DNA of 64,000 nt from Methylobacterium brachythecii (lineage in GTDB: Bacteria; Pseudomonadota; Alphaproteobacteria; Rhizobiales; Beijerinckiaceae), in contig NZ_JACIDN010000003.1 in assembly GCF_014196345.1 (NCBI RefSeq), forward strand, positions 434,001-498,000, written 5' to 3'. Positions 17,370-27,045 of the stretch are shown here, in pieces (the stretch's first letter is position 1; each line of letters starts with the position of its first letter). A program made the translations under genes and the position numbers. Under the pieces are notes generated by a model. The model was not told the origin of the DNA, ran no database searches, and saw only the letters and a program-made list of their open reading frames with translations.

Positions 17370-20300
17370 ATGAACGCCCTGATCGTCTTCTCCCTCAAGC
17401 AGCGCGTCCTGGTCTTCCTGCTGTTCCTGACGACGCTCGGGATCGGTTACGCCAGCTACCTGCAGCTTAACATCGAGGCCTATCCCGACCCGGTGCCGCC
17501 GCTCGTCGACGTCATCACCCAGGTTCCGGGCCAGTCGGCCGACGAGATCGAACGCTACATCACGATCCCGCTGGAGGTGCAGCTCGCCGGTATCCCGAAC
17601 GCCACGGTGGTGCGCACCATCTCGCTGTTCGGCCTCTCCGACGTGAAGGTTCAGTTCAACTACGAGTTCACCTACCAGGAAGCGCTGCAGCGGGTGCTGA
17701 ACCGCCTGTCGCAACTGCCTCCGCTGCCGAATAACGCCCAGCCGCAGATCTCCCCGACGAGCCCCGTCGGCGAAATCATGCGCTACAAGATCACCGGCCC
17801 GAGCGGGTTCACGCCGACCGACCTGAAGACCCTGCAGGACTGGGTCCTGCAGCGCCGCTTCAAGGCGATCCCCGGCGTTGTCGACGTCACAGCTTTCGGC
17901 GGCAAGGCCAAGGAATACGAGATCGCGGTCGACCTGAACCGGCTCCAGGCCTACGGCCTGACGCTCGTCCAGGTGATCAACTCGCTGAACAATTCGAGCA
18001 TCAACGTCGGCGGCCAGACGCTGAACGTCGGCGAGCAATCGGCCGTGGTGCGCGGCGTCGGCCTGATCCGCGACATGGACGACATTCGCGAGACCATGCT
18101 GACGCAGGTCAAGGGCGTTCCTGTCCTGGTGCGTCACGTGGCGGAGGTGCGCGTGTCGAGCGCGCCGCGCCTCGGTATCGTCGGGCACGACGACCAGAGC
18201 GACGTCGTCGAGGGCATCGTGCTGATGAGCCGCGGCGGGGAGAGCCTGCCGACGCTGCGCCGTGTCGAGGCCGAAATCGATCGGATCAACGCGTCCACCA
18301 TCCTACCGCCAGGCGTGAAGATTGAACGCATTTACGACCGCAGCGGCTTGATCGAGACCACCACCCACACGGTGATGCACAACCTCGTCTTCGGCGTGAT
18401 CCTGGTCTTCGTGGTCCAGTGGCTGTTTCTAGGCTCGCTGCGCAGCGCCATCATCGTCGCCGCGACAATTCCCTTCGCGCTGGGCTTCGCCATCGCGATC
18501 CTGGTGATCCGCGGGGATTCCGCGAACCTGCTGTCGCTGGGCGCCATCGATTTCGGCCTGATCGTCGATGCCACCGTGATCATGGTGGAGAACGTGTTTC
18601 GCCACGTGGCCGAACCGGAACACAGCGAGGGGCAGAAACCGCCCGGCGGCCTCACCGGCCGGCTCGGCATCATCGCCATCGCCGGCTCCGAGGTGAACCG
18701 CGCGATCTTCTTCTCGGCGACGATCATCATCGTCGGGTTCCTGCCACTGTTCACGCTGACCGGCGTCGAGGGCCACATCTTCGGACCGATGGCCAAGACC
18801 TACGCCTACGCGCTGGTCGGCGGCTTGCTCGCGACCTTCACGGTGTCGCCAGCGTTATCGGCGCTGATCCTGCCGAAGCACGTCGAGGAGCGCGACACCC
18901 TGATCGTTCGGGCCATGCGTTTCGGGCACGTGATCGTGCTGCGCATGGCCCTCAACCACAAGATCTTGGCGCTCGGCATCACGCTCGCCGTGCTCGCCGC
19001 CTCCGGTATTGCCGGCAAGACGCTCGGCCTCGAATTCCTGCCGAAGCTCGAAGAGGGCAACCTCTACATCCGCGGCACCATGCCGGGTTCGATCTCGCTG
19101 GAGGCCGGAAACGCCTATGTCGAGAAGATTCGCGGCATCGTCCGCGAGGTGCCGGAAGTCGTCACGGTGCTGTCGCACCAGGGCAGGCCCAGCGACGGTA
19201 CCGATGCCACCGGCTTCTTCAACGTCGAGATTCTGGCACCGCTCAAACCCATCGATGAGTGGCGCAAGGGCCTGAGCAAAGAAGAGATCATCGCCGAACT
19301 GCAGGCGAAGTTCGCGGCCGACTTCCCCGGCATCGAGTTCAACTTCTCCCAGTACATCGAGGACAACGTCCAGGAGGCGGCCTCGGGCGTGAAGGGCGAG
19401 AACTCGGTCAAGATCTACGGCAGCGACCTCGAAGAGATCACCAAGGCCGCCAACAAGATCAAGGCTGTGCTCGCCACCGTTCCCGGCGTCGAAGATCTCG
19501 CGGTGTTCACCTCACTCGGCCAGCCGACGGTGCGCATCGACGTCGACCGCCGCAAGGCGGCCCGGTTCGGGCTATCGCCCGGCGACGTCAACACCACGGT
19601 TCAGGCCGCCATCGGCGGACAGGCGGCAGGCGATCTCTATGAATACGGCTCGGACCGGCACTTCCCGATGCGCGTGCGCTTGGCTCCGGAGTACCGCCGC
19701 TCGCTGGAGACGATCCGCAACATCACCATCGGCGCTCAGCAGGGCGACAGCGTCGTGCAGGTTCCGCTCTCGGAGATCGCAAGCGTCGACCTCGTATCGG
19801 GCGCGGCCTTCATCTACCGCGAGGACCAGGAGCGATACATTCCGGTGAAGTTCTCGGTGCGTGGGCGCGATCTCGGCGGCGCCGTGATCGAGGCGCAGAA
19901 GCGCGTCGCGGACGAAGTACAACTGCCGGCCGGCTATCACCTCGAATGGGTCGGCCAGTTCACCAACCTGCAGGACGCCGTGGCACGCCTCACGGTGGTC
20001 GTGCCGATCACCCTCGCGCTGATCGCGCTGCTCCTCTACGTCAACTTCTCCTCCGTCGTGGACATGGTGCTGACCCTCAGCGTGATCCCGATGGCGATGA
20101 TCGGCGGCATCTTCGCCCTGGTGCTGACGGGCACGCCGTTCTCGATCTCGGCGGCGATCGGCTTCATCGCGCTCTTCGGCATCTCGACGATGGAAGGCGT
20201 GATCCTGCTGGCCTACTACAACCAGCTGATCGACGAGGGGCAGACCCGCAAGGACGCGGTCTGGAACGCGGCCAACATCCGCATGCGGCCGGTGATGATG

Positions 20301-20522
20301 ACCTGCGTCGCGGCCTGTGTCGGCCTGCTGCCGGCTGCGATCTCCACTGGTATCGGCTCGCAAGTGCAGAAGCCGCTCGCTCTCGTGGTGGTCGGCGGAA
20401 TCACGTTGGCTCCGAACCTCATCCTCGTCGTGGTTCCCGTGTTGATCTCCCTGTTTTCACGACGTCGTCCGCAGCGGGTCGCCGAGGGATCGGGCGCTCG
20501 CGCGCATGCGAGCGCGGCCTGA
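17370..20522 (+). CDS. Heavy-metal efflux RND pump (CzcA family)
   Basis: 1050 residues, full length for HME-RND pumps, with twelve expected membrane helices and two large periplasmic loops. The TM4 segment contains DFGLIVDATVIMVEN, the DFG...VD...EN signature of CzcA-type HME proteins that export divalent cations such as Zn, Co, Cd or Ni by proton antiport; this differs from the copper/silver CusA pattern. GxxxxPxxE-like motif near the N-terminus (NIEAYPDPVPPLVDV) is also typical. It sits between adaptor and outer-membrane factor genes. The actual ion, and even whether it exports metal, is an inference from the family. Confidence 0.9.
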   Translation: MNALIVFSLKQRVLVFLLFLTTLGIGYASYLQLNIEAYPDPVPPLVDVITQVPGQSADEIERYITIPLEVQLAGIPNATVVRTISLFGLSDVKVQFNYEFTYQEALQRVLNRLSQLPPLPNNAQPQISPTSPVGEIMRYKITGPSGFTPTDLKTLQDWVLQRRFKAIPGVVDVTAFGGKAKEYEIAVDLNRLQAYGLTLVQVINSLNNSSINVGGQTLNVGEQSAVVRGVGLIRDMDDIRETMLTQVKGVPVLVRHVAEVRVSSAPRLGIVGHDDQSDVVEGIVLMSRGGESLPTLRRVEAEIDRINASTILPPGVKIERIYDRSGLIETTTHTVMHNLVFGVILVFVVQWLFLGSLRSAIIVAATIPFALGFAIAILVIRGDSANLLSLGAIDFGLIVDATVIMVENVFRHVAEPEHSEGQKPPGGLTGRLGIIAIAGSEVNRAIFFSATIIIVGFLPLFTLTGVEGHIFGPMAKTYAYALVGGLLATFTVSPALSALILPKHVEERDTLIVRAMRFGHVIVLRMALNHKILALGITLAVLAASGIAGKTLGLEFLPKLEEGNLYIRGTMPGSISLEAGNAYVEKIRGIVREVPEVVTVLSHQGRPSDGTDATGFFNVEILAPLKPIDEWRKGLSKEEIIAELQAKFAADFPGIEFNFSQYIEDNVQEAASGVKGENSVKIYGSDLEEITKAANKIKAVLATVPGVEDLAVFTSLGQPTVRIDVDRRKAARFGLSPGDVNTTVQAAIGGQAAGDLYEYGSDRHFPMRVRLAPEYRRSLETIRNITIGAQQGDSVVQVPLSEIASVDLVSGAAFIYREDQERYIPVKFSVRGRDLGGAVIEAQKRVADEVQLPAGYHLEWVGQFTNLQDAVARLTVVVPITLALIALLLYVNFSSVVDMVLTLSVIPMAMIGGIFALVLTGTPFSISAAIGFIALFGISTMEGVILLAYYNQLIDEGQTRKDAVWNAANIRMRPVMMTCVAACVGLLPAAISTGIGSQVQKPLALVVVGGITLAPNLILVVVPVLISLFSRRRPQRVAEGSGARAHASAA

Positions 20523-20655
20523 ACCGGGGCAACCCGTGCTGCCCCCGCAACACGCGCCGGAAAGGCTCGTGCGCAACGGAAGCTTCGCGTTGACACGCGG
20601 CCTGCACGGGCGCCTGTGCAGTGCGAAGACGCCGTGCGTATCGCTGGACGGGGGC

Positions 20656-22197
20656 ATGCTGGGAGCGACGCAGAGATCGGGACGCCTGCGCTCGACCGTC
20701 GCCATCCTGGCGCTGGCCTCGGGGCTGTCCGCCTGCGCCGTCGGGCCCGACTACATGGCGCCCGCAGATCCGGCCGTCACCGGCTATACCCGGGAGCCGC
20801 TCAAAGATCCGCACGCGGCCAGCGGCATGAAGACGACCCAGGGCGGCTCCGCGGATCAGGATTTCGTCAAAGGCGCCGACATTCCCGGCCAGTGGTGGAC
20901 GCTGTTCCGCTCCAAGGCTCTCAACCGCCTCGTCGAGGAAGCGCTGGCGAACAACCCCTCGATCGACGCCGCCCAGGCCTCGCTGCGCATGGCGCGCGAG
21001 AACGTCGAGGCGCAGAAGGGCACGCTTTTCCCGACGGTCGGCTTCAACGGCCAGGGTTCCTACAACAAGGCGGCCGGCGGCCAGCTGCAGGGCCCGCTCA
21101 ACGATCCGACCAAGCTCACCTACAGCCTGTTCACGCCGCAGGTGCAGGTCGCTTTCACGCCGGACGTGTTCGGCGGAAACCGACGCCAGATCGAAGGGCT
21201 GGAGGCGACAGCCGAGAACCAGCGCTTCCAGCTCGAGGCGGCGTATCTGACCCTGACCTCGAACGTGGTGCTCGCCGCGATCCAGGAAGCCTCGCTGCGC
21301 GCGCAGATCGACGCGACGAAGAAGGTCATCGCGGCCCAGGTCGAGGTGCTCAACCTCTACAACAAGCAGCTTTCGCTCGGGCAGATCGCCAGCGCCGACG
21401 TCATCCAGCAGCAGGCACAACTCTCGGTCTCGCAACAATTGCTGCCGCCGCTGCAGAAGCAGCTCGCCCAGCAGCGCAACCTGCTGACCGCGCTGGTCGG
21501 GCGTCTGCCGAGCGACGAGGTGAGCGAGACCTTCACGCTCGCCAGCCTGCGCCTGCCGACCAAGATACCCGTCAGCCTGCCTTCCCGGCTCGTGCAGCAG
21601 AGGCCTGACGTCAAAGCAGCGGAGGGCCTGGTACAGCAGGCGAGCGCCGGCATCGGCGTCGCGGTCGCCAACCGCCTGCCGCAATTCACGATCAGCGCCA
21701 ATGGCGGATCGAGCGCGTTGCAGATCGCGAAACTCGCGACCTCTGCGGCGGGCTTCTATTCGATCATCGGCACCGTTGCGCAGCCGATCTTCGACGCCGG
21801 CACGCTCTACCGCCGCCAGCGCGCCTCGGAGGAAGCGCTGACTGTCGCCCAGGCCCAGTATCGCCAGACCGTCATCACCGCCTTCCAGAACGTCGCCGAC
21901 ACTTTGCGCGCCTTGCAGTCGGATGCGGACGCGGTGGCGGCGGCGTCCGCGGCGGAGAAGGCGACGAGCGAGAGCGTCGGCCTGATCCGCAAACAGTTCG
22001 AGGCGGGCGCCATCAACAGCGCGCAGTTGCTGATCGGGCAGCAAGCCTACCTCTCGGCGCTGGTCACCTCAGCCAGCGCCCGCGCCAACCAGTATGCGGA
22101 CACCGTGGCGCTGTTTCAGGCGCTCGGCGGCGGCTGGTGGAATCGCATGGACGTCGCACCGCCGCGGCCCGAGAAGGAATTGGCGCCGTTCCTATGA
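20656..22197 (+). CDS. Outer-membrane efflux lipoprotein (NodT/TolC type)
   Basis: 513 residues from ATG 20656; an in-frame start at 20506 would overlap the pump gene and place the signal peptide too far inside. The N-terminus has a signal peptide with lipobox LSAC, so it is a lipoprotein, followed by VGPDYMAP typical of the NodT family. Two OEP repeats (about 75-275 and 285-480) build the trimeric channel. It completes a tripartite RND efflux system with the two genes upstream. It overlaps the convergent TetR gene by six bases. Confidence 0.88.
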   Translation: MLGATQRSGRLRSTVAILALASGLSACAVGPDYMAPADPAVTGYTREPLKDPHAASGMKTTQGGSADQDFVKGADIPGQWWTLFRSKALNRLVEEALANNPSIDAAQASLRMARENVEAQKGTLFPTVGFNGQGSYNKAAGGQLQGPLNDPTKLTYSLFTPQVQVAFTPDVFGGNRRQIEGLEATAENQRFQLEAAYLTLTSNVVLAAIQEASLRAQIDATKKVIAAQVEVLNLYNKQLSLGQIASADVIQQQAQLSVSQQLLPPLQKQLAQQRNLLTALVGRLPSDEVSETFTLASLRLPTKIPVSLPSRLVQQRPDVKAAEGLVQQASAGIGVAVANRLPQFTISANGGSSALQIAKLATSAAGFYSIIGTVAQPIFDAGTLYRRQRASEEALTVAQAQYRQTVITAFQNVADTLRALQSDADAVAAASAAEKATSESVGLIRKQFEAGAINSAQLLIGQQAYLSALVTSASARANQYADTVALFQALGGGWWNRMDVAPPRPEKELAPFL

Positions 22198-22764
22198 GGC
22201 GGGCGGCCTGAGGCTGTCCCCGAGCGCCCTCAAGCTGCTCGCGAAACCTTCCGAGCCGGCGAGCAGGCGCTCCAGCAGCAGCGCCCCTTCGAGCGTCGCT
22301 ACGACCATGCGGGCGCTTGCGGCGGGCTCGACGCTCGCGCGGATGCTGCCATCGGACATGCCCTCGGCCAGGACGCGCTCGAGCCAAGCGATGTGCTTGT
22401 CGAAGAAACGGGCGATGTCCCGGCGCAAGGTCTCCGGCAAAGTGTCGAGTTCCACGGCGAGGGCGGCGCATAGGCAACCCAGTCCCTGCTCCACACCGGA
22501 CAGGTAGAGCCGGCCATAGGCCTCGATCCGCGCGACGCCGTCCGAGTGTCCCTGCAAGATCGCCGCGAGCGCCTCGTCGTAGCGCGCGTCGTAGGCCGCC
22601 ACGAGGGCGATCGCGAGATCTTCCTTGGTGCGGAAATGGTGGTGGATGCTCGCCTTGCGGATGCCGACGGCGTCCGCGAGGTCGGCATAGCTGAAGCCAG
22701 AATAGCCGCGGCCTCGTACGAGAGCCTCGGCTTGCATCAGCAGTTCGCTGCGTGTGTCCCTCAT
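22192..22764 (-). CDS. TetR family transcriptional repressor
   Basis: About 190 residues from ATG 22764 (a longer start at 22803 is possible). The N-terminal TetR_N helix-turn-helix is clear (FSYADLADAVGIRKASIHHH, then FRTKEDLAIAL). The C-terminal ligand domain (about 80-190) contains GCLCAAL, as in TetR_C regulators of the AcrR/YcdC group. It lies between the RND operon end and the divergent quinoprotein relay cluster. A palindrome over the putative promoter of that cluster (22912-22929) is a candidate operator, so it may repress that cluster rather than the pump; both are possible. Confidence 0.88.
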   Translation of the reverse strand: MRDTRSELLMQAEALVRGRGYSGFSYADLADAVGIRKASIHHHFRTKEDLAIALVAAYDARYDEALAAILQGHSDGVARIEAYGRLYLSGVEQGLGCLCAALAVELDTLPETLRRDIARFFDKHIAWLERVLAEGMSDGSIRASVEPAASARMVVATLEGALLLERLLAGSEGFASSLRALGDSLRPPAS

Positions 22765-22895
22765 CGCCCGTCGTCTGTGCCCATCGGGATCACGGCCATC
22801 CATCTCACGTCATGTCTTCACGACGCCCCGGCAGCGGCAACGTCATGCAAGGCTGGTGCAGATTGCCGATCTTACCCGAATCTTCGTCGCGGATC

Positions 22896-22929
22896 TTGAC
22901 CTGATCTCTGGCTACCTACTAAATGGTAG
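22896..22929 (+). promoter_or_regulatory. Putative promoter with overlapping palindromic operator
   Basis: TTGACC (22896-22901) is followed after 17 bases by CTAAAT (22919-22924), a plausible sigma-70 pair for the downstream metallohydrolase operon. An inverted repeat CTACC (22912-22916) and GGTAG (22925-22929) spans the -10 box. Position and size suit a TetR-family operator, and a TetR gene starts about 130 bases away on the other strand. Inferred from pattern only. Confidence 0.45.
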
Positions 22930-23016
22930 AAAGACAAGATGGAGGAGACGACGGATGAGCGTGCCCGCTGCAAGCGGATCGACTCTCTGTGTCGCGATGG
23001 TCGCAAAGGCTACGCG

Positions 23017-23949
23017 ATGAGCCCGCACGCGAACCGCCGCGAGGCCCTGTTCGGCGGCCTCTGCCTCTGCTGCCTTCCGACCCTCGGGCGCTCGGCCGAA
23101 GCATTCGGGCTCGACGAGGTCGCTCCGGGAATCTTCGTCCGCCGCGGCATCGACGGGGAGGCGAGCGCCGATAACGCCGACGCCATTGCCAATATCGGCT
23201 TCATCGTCGGCCGCGACTCGGTCCTCGTCACGGAATCGGGTGGCAGCCGCGCCGATGGTGCCTGGCTCCGGGCTGAGATCCGGAAGCGCACGGACAAGCC
23301 GATCAGTCACGTCGTGCTGACCCATGTCCATCCCGACCATTGCTTCGGCGCTTCGGCGTTCAGCGAGGACAAGCCGGTCTTCATCGGCCATCACGCGTTG
23401 CGTGGCGCGCTGGAGGCGCGCGGCGACTTCTACCGACAGCGGCTCGAAGACCTGCTCGGAGCCGAGAAGGCCGGAAACGTCATCTATCCGACGATGGAGG
23501 TGAAGGACGCTGCCGAGATCGATCTCGGCGGCCGCAAGCTCAGCTTTCACGCGCACGGGACCGCACACACCAACTGCGATCTTTCGATGCTGGATTCCGA
23601 GAGCGGCCTGCTGTTTCCGGCCGACCTGCTGTTCGTCCACCGAATCCCCTCGCTCGATGGCAGCCTGCTCGGCTGGTTCAAGGAGATCGAACGGCTGAAG
23701 ACTTTCGGCGCAAAACGCGCCGTGCCCGGCCACGGCCCGACCACCGTCGATCTGGAGCCGGCCCTCGCCGACATCACCCGATATCTCACCGCCCTGCGTG
23801 ACGAGACGCGCAAAGCGGTCTCCTCGGGCGTTTCCATCGAGAAGGCGATGCAGACCGTCGCCCAGGACGAGCGGGGCAAGTGGGCGCTGTTCGACAGCTA
23901 CAATCCGAGGAACGTCACCCAGGCCTACAAGGAACTCGAGTGGGAGTGA
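23017..23949 (+). CDS. Quinoprotein relay system zinc metallohydrolase (SoxH-related)
   Basis: 310 residues from ATG 23017, with AAAGG upstream. A Tat- or Sec-like export signal (ANRREALFGGLCLCCLPTLG) leads to a metallo-beta-lactamase fold with the zinc motif THVHPDHCFG and further ligands in HGTAHTNCD and PGHGPT. It matches the SoxH-related hydrolases found in PQQ-dehydrogenase clusters (TIGR04558/04559). It is followed after 67 bases by a SoxYZ-like carrier, the typical neighbour, so it probably acts on a carrier-bound thiol intermediate in the periplasm; the substrate is unknown. Confidence 0.85.
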   Translation: MSPHANRREALFGGLCLCCLPTLGRSAEAFGLDEVAPGIFVRRGIDGEASADNADAIANIGFIVGRDSVLVTESGGSRADGAWLRAEIRKRTDKPISHVVLTHVHPDHCFGASAFSEDKPVFIGHHALRGALEARGDFYRQRLEDLLGAEKAGNVIYPTMEVKDAAEIDLGGRKLSFHAHGTAHTNCDLSMLDSESGLLFPADLLFVHRIPSLDGSLLGWFKEIERLKTFGAKRAVPGHGPTTVDLEPALADITRYLTALRDETRKAVSSGVSIEKAMQTVAQDERGKWALFDSYNPRNVTQAYKELEWE

Positions 23950-24016
23950 TCTCATTCGAACGAGTATTCAAGGCGGCGCGGATCGCGCTAAGCTCATCAG
24001 CAATCAGGAGGAAGCC

Positions 24017-24832
24017 ATGAAAGCCTCGATCCTAGCCCTCGGGCTTTCGCTGTCGGTCACCGCGCTCGGTGCGGGAACGGCCTACGCCGCGGGTGCATCG
24101 GACACCGACCAGGAGCGCGCGGAACGCTGGAACGACCTCAAGAAGGAGCTCTTCGCCGGCAAGGCCATCGAGCCCAGCGACACGATGGTGAAGATCGATG
24201 CGCCGAAGCGTGCGGACGACGCCGCTCTGGTGCCGATCACCCTGACCCTTCCACAGAAGGACAAGGTGAAGAGCCTGTCCCTCGTCATCGACGACAATCC
24301 GACGCCCTATGCCGCCCACTTCACCTTCGGGCCGGCCGCAGACCCCGGCGAGGTCAAGCTGCGCGTGCGCATTAACAACTACACCAACGTCCACGCCGTC
24401 ACGGAGACGACGGATGGAAAGTTCTACGAGTCCGTGGGCTTCGTGAAGGCGTCCGGCGGTTGCTCGGCCCCGATGGGGATGAGCGACGAGGAGGCCATGA
24501 AGGGCATGGGCGAGATGCGGATGAAGTTCGGCGAGATGGGTGCCGGCAAGCCGGCCGAAGCGACGCTGATGATCCGCCATCCGAATTTTTCGGGAATGCA
24601 GATGAACCAGGTGTCTCGCGACTACACGCCGGCCCGCTTCATCCAGAAACTCGACGTGTCCTACGGCGACAAGCTGATCTTCCACATGGACGGGGACATC
24701 TCGATTTCGTCCAACCCGGTGATCAATTTCGGCTTCAAGCCCGAGGGCAAGGGACCGATCAAGGTCGTCGCCTCCGACAACCAGGACGGCAAGTGGGAGC
24801 ACACCTTCCAGGCGCCGTCGCCGAGCAACTGA
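24017..24832 (+). CDS. Quinoprotein dehydrogenase-associated SoxYZ-like carrier protein
   Basis: 271 residues; AGGAGGAAGCC precedes the ATG. A signal peptide ends near residue 24 (TAYAAG). The first half is SoxY-like and the second SoxZ-like, fused in one chain. Between them, at about residue 150, is GGCSAP, which resembles the Cys-bearing swinging arm of SoxY on which sulfur intermediates are carried. The fusion is known from PQQ clusters (TIGR04557 family) rather than from true Sox thiosulfate oxidation. It lies between the zinc metallohydrolase and the CxxxCW protein, an arrangement implying one operon and a joint periplasmic redox task. Confidence 0.88.
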   Translation: MKASILALGLSLSVTALGAGTAYAAGASDTDQERAERWNDLKKELFAGKAIEPSDTMVKIDAPKRADDAALVPITLTLPQKDKVKSLSLVIDDNPTPYAAHFTFGPAADPGEVKLRVRINNYTNVHAVTETTDGKFYESVGFVKASGGCSAPMGMSDEEAMKGMGEMRMKFGEMGAGKPAEATLMIRHPNFSGMQMNQVSRDYTPARFIQKLDVSYGDKLIFHMDGDISISSNPVINFGFKPEGKGPIKVVASDNQDGKWEHTFQAPSPSN

Positions 24833-24839
24833 GCGGGCG

Positions 24840-25451
24840 ATGCTTCGCGTCCGCCTAAAGCGCCCCGTCGGAGCGACCATCCTTGCGGCGCTGCTCGTGG
24901 CGGCCGCACCAGCGGACTCGCCAGTGAACGTCCCGGAGCCCCTGGAACTCTATGAGGGGCCGCAACATGGATACACACCGTCGACGCTGGATGGCGCGAC
25001 GGTGGTCGATCTCGCGGCCCTCGACAAACTCATTACCGACGACAAGCCGCTCCTTCTCGACGTCGTTCTCGCCGACCGTAAGCCTGAAGGTCTGCCGCCG
25101 GGCACGCTCTGGTCACCATCGCACCGCTCGATCCCCGGGGCGGTCTGGCTGCCTGGGGCAGGGGTGGCGCCGATGAAACCCGAGCAGCAGACTGGCTTCC
25201 TCAAGCGCGTCGAGGCGCTGACCGGCGGCGACAGGTCGAAGCCGATCGTCACCTTCTGCCAGCCGGAATGCTGGGGGAGTTGGAACGCCGGCAAGCGGCT
25301 GGTCAGCGCCGGCTACAGCCGCGTCTATTGGTGGCCGCTCGGTGTGGAAGGCTGGCAGGACAGCCACGACACGGCCGTCGTCAAGGCGGACAAGGCCTGG
25401 ACCGCAGCAGCTGACGATAAGGCTCCGCCAGCTGTCGAGCCGCAGCGTTGA
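24840..25451 (+). CDS. PQQ-dependent catabolism-associated CxxxCW-motif rhodanese-like protein
   Basis: 203 residues, starting seven bases after the carrier gene. A short hydrophobic signal (about 8-24) is followed by a rhodanese-like domain (about 45-180) whose active loop is CQPECW at 140-145, with GSWNAGKRL after it. This CxxxCW loop defines the TIGR03865 family that co-occurs with PQQ-dependent dehydrogenases and the ABC/YVTN cluster seen at the start of this window. Two cysteines in the loop suggest a thiol-disulfide or sulfur-transfer role in the periplasm. Confidence 0.87.
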   Translation: MLRVRLKRPVGATILAALLVAAAPADSPVNVPEPLELYEGPQHGYTPSTLDGATVVDLAALDKLITDDKPLLLDVVLADRKPEGLPPGTLWSPSHRSIPGAVWLPGAGVAPMKPEQQTGFLKRVEALTGGDRSKPIVTFCQPECWGSWNAGKRLVSAGYSRVYWWPLGVEGWQDSHDTAVVKADKAWTAAADDKAPPAVEPQR

Positions 25452-25471
25452 TACGCAACAAGGAGCCGATC

Positions 25472-25858
25472 ATGGTCACGCGCCGCTGCCTTCTCGCTAC
25501 CTCGGCCCTGATCCTCATCGGTTCGGCAGCATTCGCGGCAGCGCCGGTGCCTTTCGACGAAGCCGCATTCGATGCAGCGCAGGCCGCCGGCAAGCCGGTC
25601 CTCGTGACGATTTCCGCACCGTGGTGCCCCATCTGCAAGGCACAGAAACCGATCCTGCTGAAACTCGGCGCCGATCCGCGCTTCTCCGGACTCTCGATCT
25701 TCGAGATCGACTTCGACACGCAGAAGGGTCTGGTCCGCCGCTTCAACGCACGCAGTCAGAGCACCATGATCGCCTTCAAGGGTCAGAACGAGGTCGGGCG
25801 CTCGGTTGGGGAGACACAACCTGAGTGGATCGAATCCTTCCTTGAAAAGACCCTCTAG
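25472..25858 (+). CDS. Exported thioredoxin-like protein
   Basis: 128 residues. AAGGAG lies six bases before ATG 25472. A signal peptide (about 1-23, ending FAAA) precedes a short thioredoxin fold with the redox pair WCPIC (C52, C55). It is smaller than DsbA/TlpA and lacks an obvious cis-Pro loop beyond STMIAFKG. As the last gene of the quinoprotein relay cluster it probably reduces or oxidises the Cys of the SoxYZ-like carrier or of the CxxxCW protein. Confidence 0.85.
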   Translation: MVTRRCLLATSALILIGSAAFAAAPVPFDEAAFDAAQAAGKPVLVTISAPWCPICKAQKPILLKLGADPRFSGLSIFEIDFDTQKGLVRRFNARSQSTMIAFKGQNEVGRSVGETQPEWIESFLEKTL

Positions 25859-26217
25859 TTGCAATCCTCGCTTGTATGCGCCTAGCCTTGAGGCAGATGC
25901 TGAGCCGCGCCCAAAAATTCAGCGAATTCAATCGCATCGGCGTCGCCGCGGCTGTTGACACTCGCCGGGATGTGGCGGAAAAAAGGCACGCCCGGAGACG
26001 GCTCGAAGTCCAGGGAGGAAACGCCCGAATAAGGGCAGGCGGGACGGTTCACCGTACCACGCATGTGATGCAGACCTCTCCGGGCTGCCTCTCTCCAAAA
26101 CGATAGTCCTGATTGGATCGGAAGCGCGGTGCGGCTATGCCGCGGAACTGCGTGTATGCTGCGTCGTCCAACGCCAACGCGCGTGGTTGCGGATCTAACG
26201 GATCGAGGCAGGAAGTC
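25859..26217. other. Intergenic region before panB
   Basis: About 359 bases without a convincing gene on either strand: the open frames present lack ribosome sites and show no protein-like composition. No terminator with a T-run was found after the thioredoxin gene and no clear promoter was identified for panB. Confidence 0.35.
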
Positions 26218-27045
26218 ATGTCGCAGGTCGTCCAATCCAGGCGCCTCCGAGCCGTCGATCTCGCGCGCTGCAAGGCCGAAGGTCGCAAGATCATCTCACT
26301 CACCGCCTATCATGCTCACACCGCGAGCATTCTCGACGCCTATTGCGACTTCATCCTCGTCGGCGACTCCCTCGGCATGGTGATGCACGGCATGGAGTCG
26401 ACCCTACCAGTCACCGTCGAGATGATGATCGTGCAGGCCCAGGCGGTGATGCGAGGAACCAACCGTGCGTTGGTCGTCGTCGACCTGCCCTTCGGCTCCT
26501 ACGAGGCGAGCAAGGAGCAGGCGTTCCTCACCGCCTCCCGCGTGCTCAAGGAAACCGGCGCCGGCGCGATCAAGATGGAAGGTGGGGCCAAGTTCGCGGA
26601 GACGGTGGCCTTCCTCGTCGAGCGCGGCGTGCCGGTCATGGGCCATATCGGCCTCACGCCCCAATCGGTGAACACGATGGGTGGCTTTCGGGTGCAGGGC
26701 CATTCGGCCGAAAGCGAGAAGGCCTTGACGGCCGATGCCGTGGCGATCAGCCGGGCAGGGGCCTTCGCCATCGTGATGGAGGGCATCGTCGAGCCGGTGG
26801 CGCGTACGATCTGTCGGTCCCCGGAGGTCACGGCGCTCACCATCGGCATCGGCGCCACCGTGGAATGCGACGGCCAGATCCTCGTGCTCGAGGACATGCT
26901 CGGTCTGTCAGACCGCGCGCCGAAATTCGTGAAGAGCTACGGCTCGCTGCGCGCCCATATCGAGGAGGCGGTCAAAGGCTACGCCGACGAGGTCCGCGAG
27001 GGCCGCTTCCCGGCCATCGAGCATACCTATCCGCCGCGGGGCTGA
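26218..27045 (+). CDS. panB: 3-methyl-2-oxobutanoate hydroxymethyltransferase
   Basis: 275 residues from ATG 26218, preceded by GGCAGGAAG. It makes ketopantoate from 2-oxoisovalerate and methylenetetrahydrofolate, the first step of pantothenate synthesis. The sequence has the PanB hallmarks: [13 protein letters not shown], the Mg-binding [39 protein letters not shown] and MEGIVEPVA. Length is normal (about 265-280). panC and panD are not next to it. It overlaps the convergent cytochrome b561 gene by 19 bases. Confidence 0.96.
   Translation: MSQVVQSRRLRAVDLARCKAEGRKIISLTAYHAHTASILDAYCDFILVGDSLGMVMHGMESTLPVTVEMMIVQAQAVMRGTNRALVVVDLPFGSYEASKEQAFLTASRVLKETGAGAIKMEGGAKFAETVAFLVERGVPVMGHIGLTPQSVNTMGGFRVQGHSAESEKALTADAVAISRAGAFAIVMEGIVEPVARTICRSPEVTALTIGIGATVECDGQILVLEDMLGLSDRAPKFVKSYGSLRAHIEEAVKGYADEVREGRFPAIEHTYPPRG

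Noticed and set aside
17370..20522. Copper/silver CusA-type pump
   Set aside because: TM4 has the DFG...VD...EN signature of CzcA-type divalent-cation pumps.
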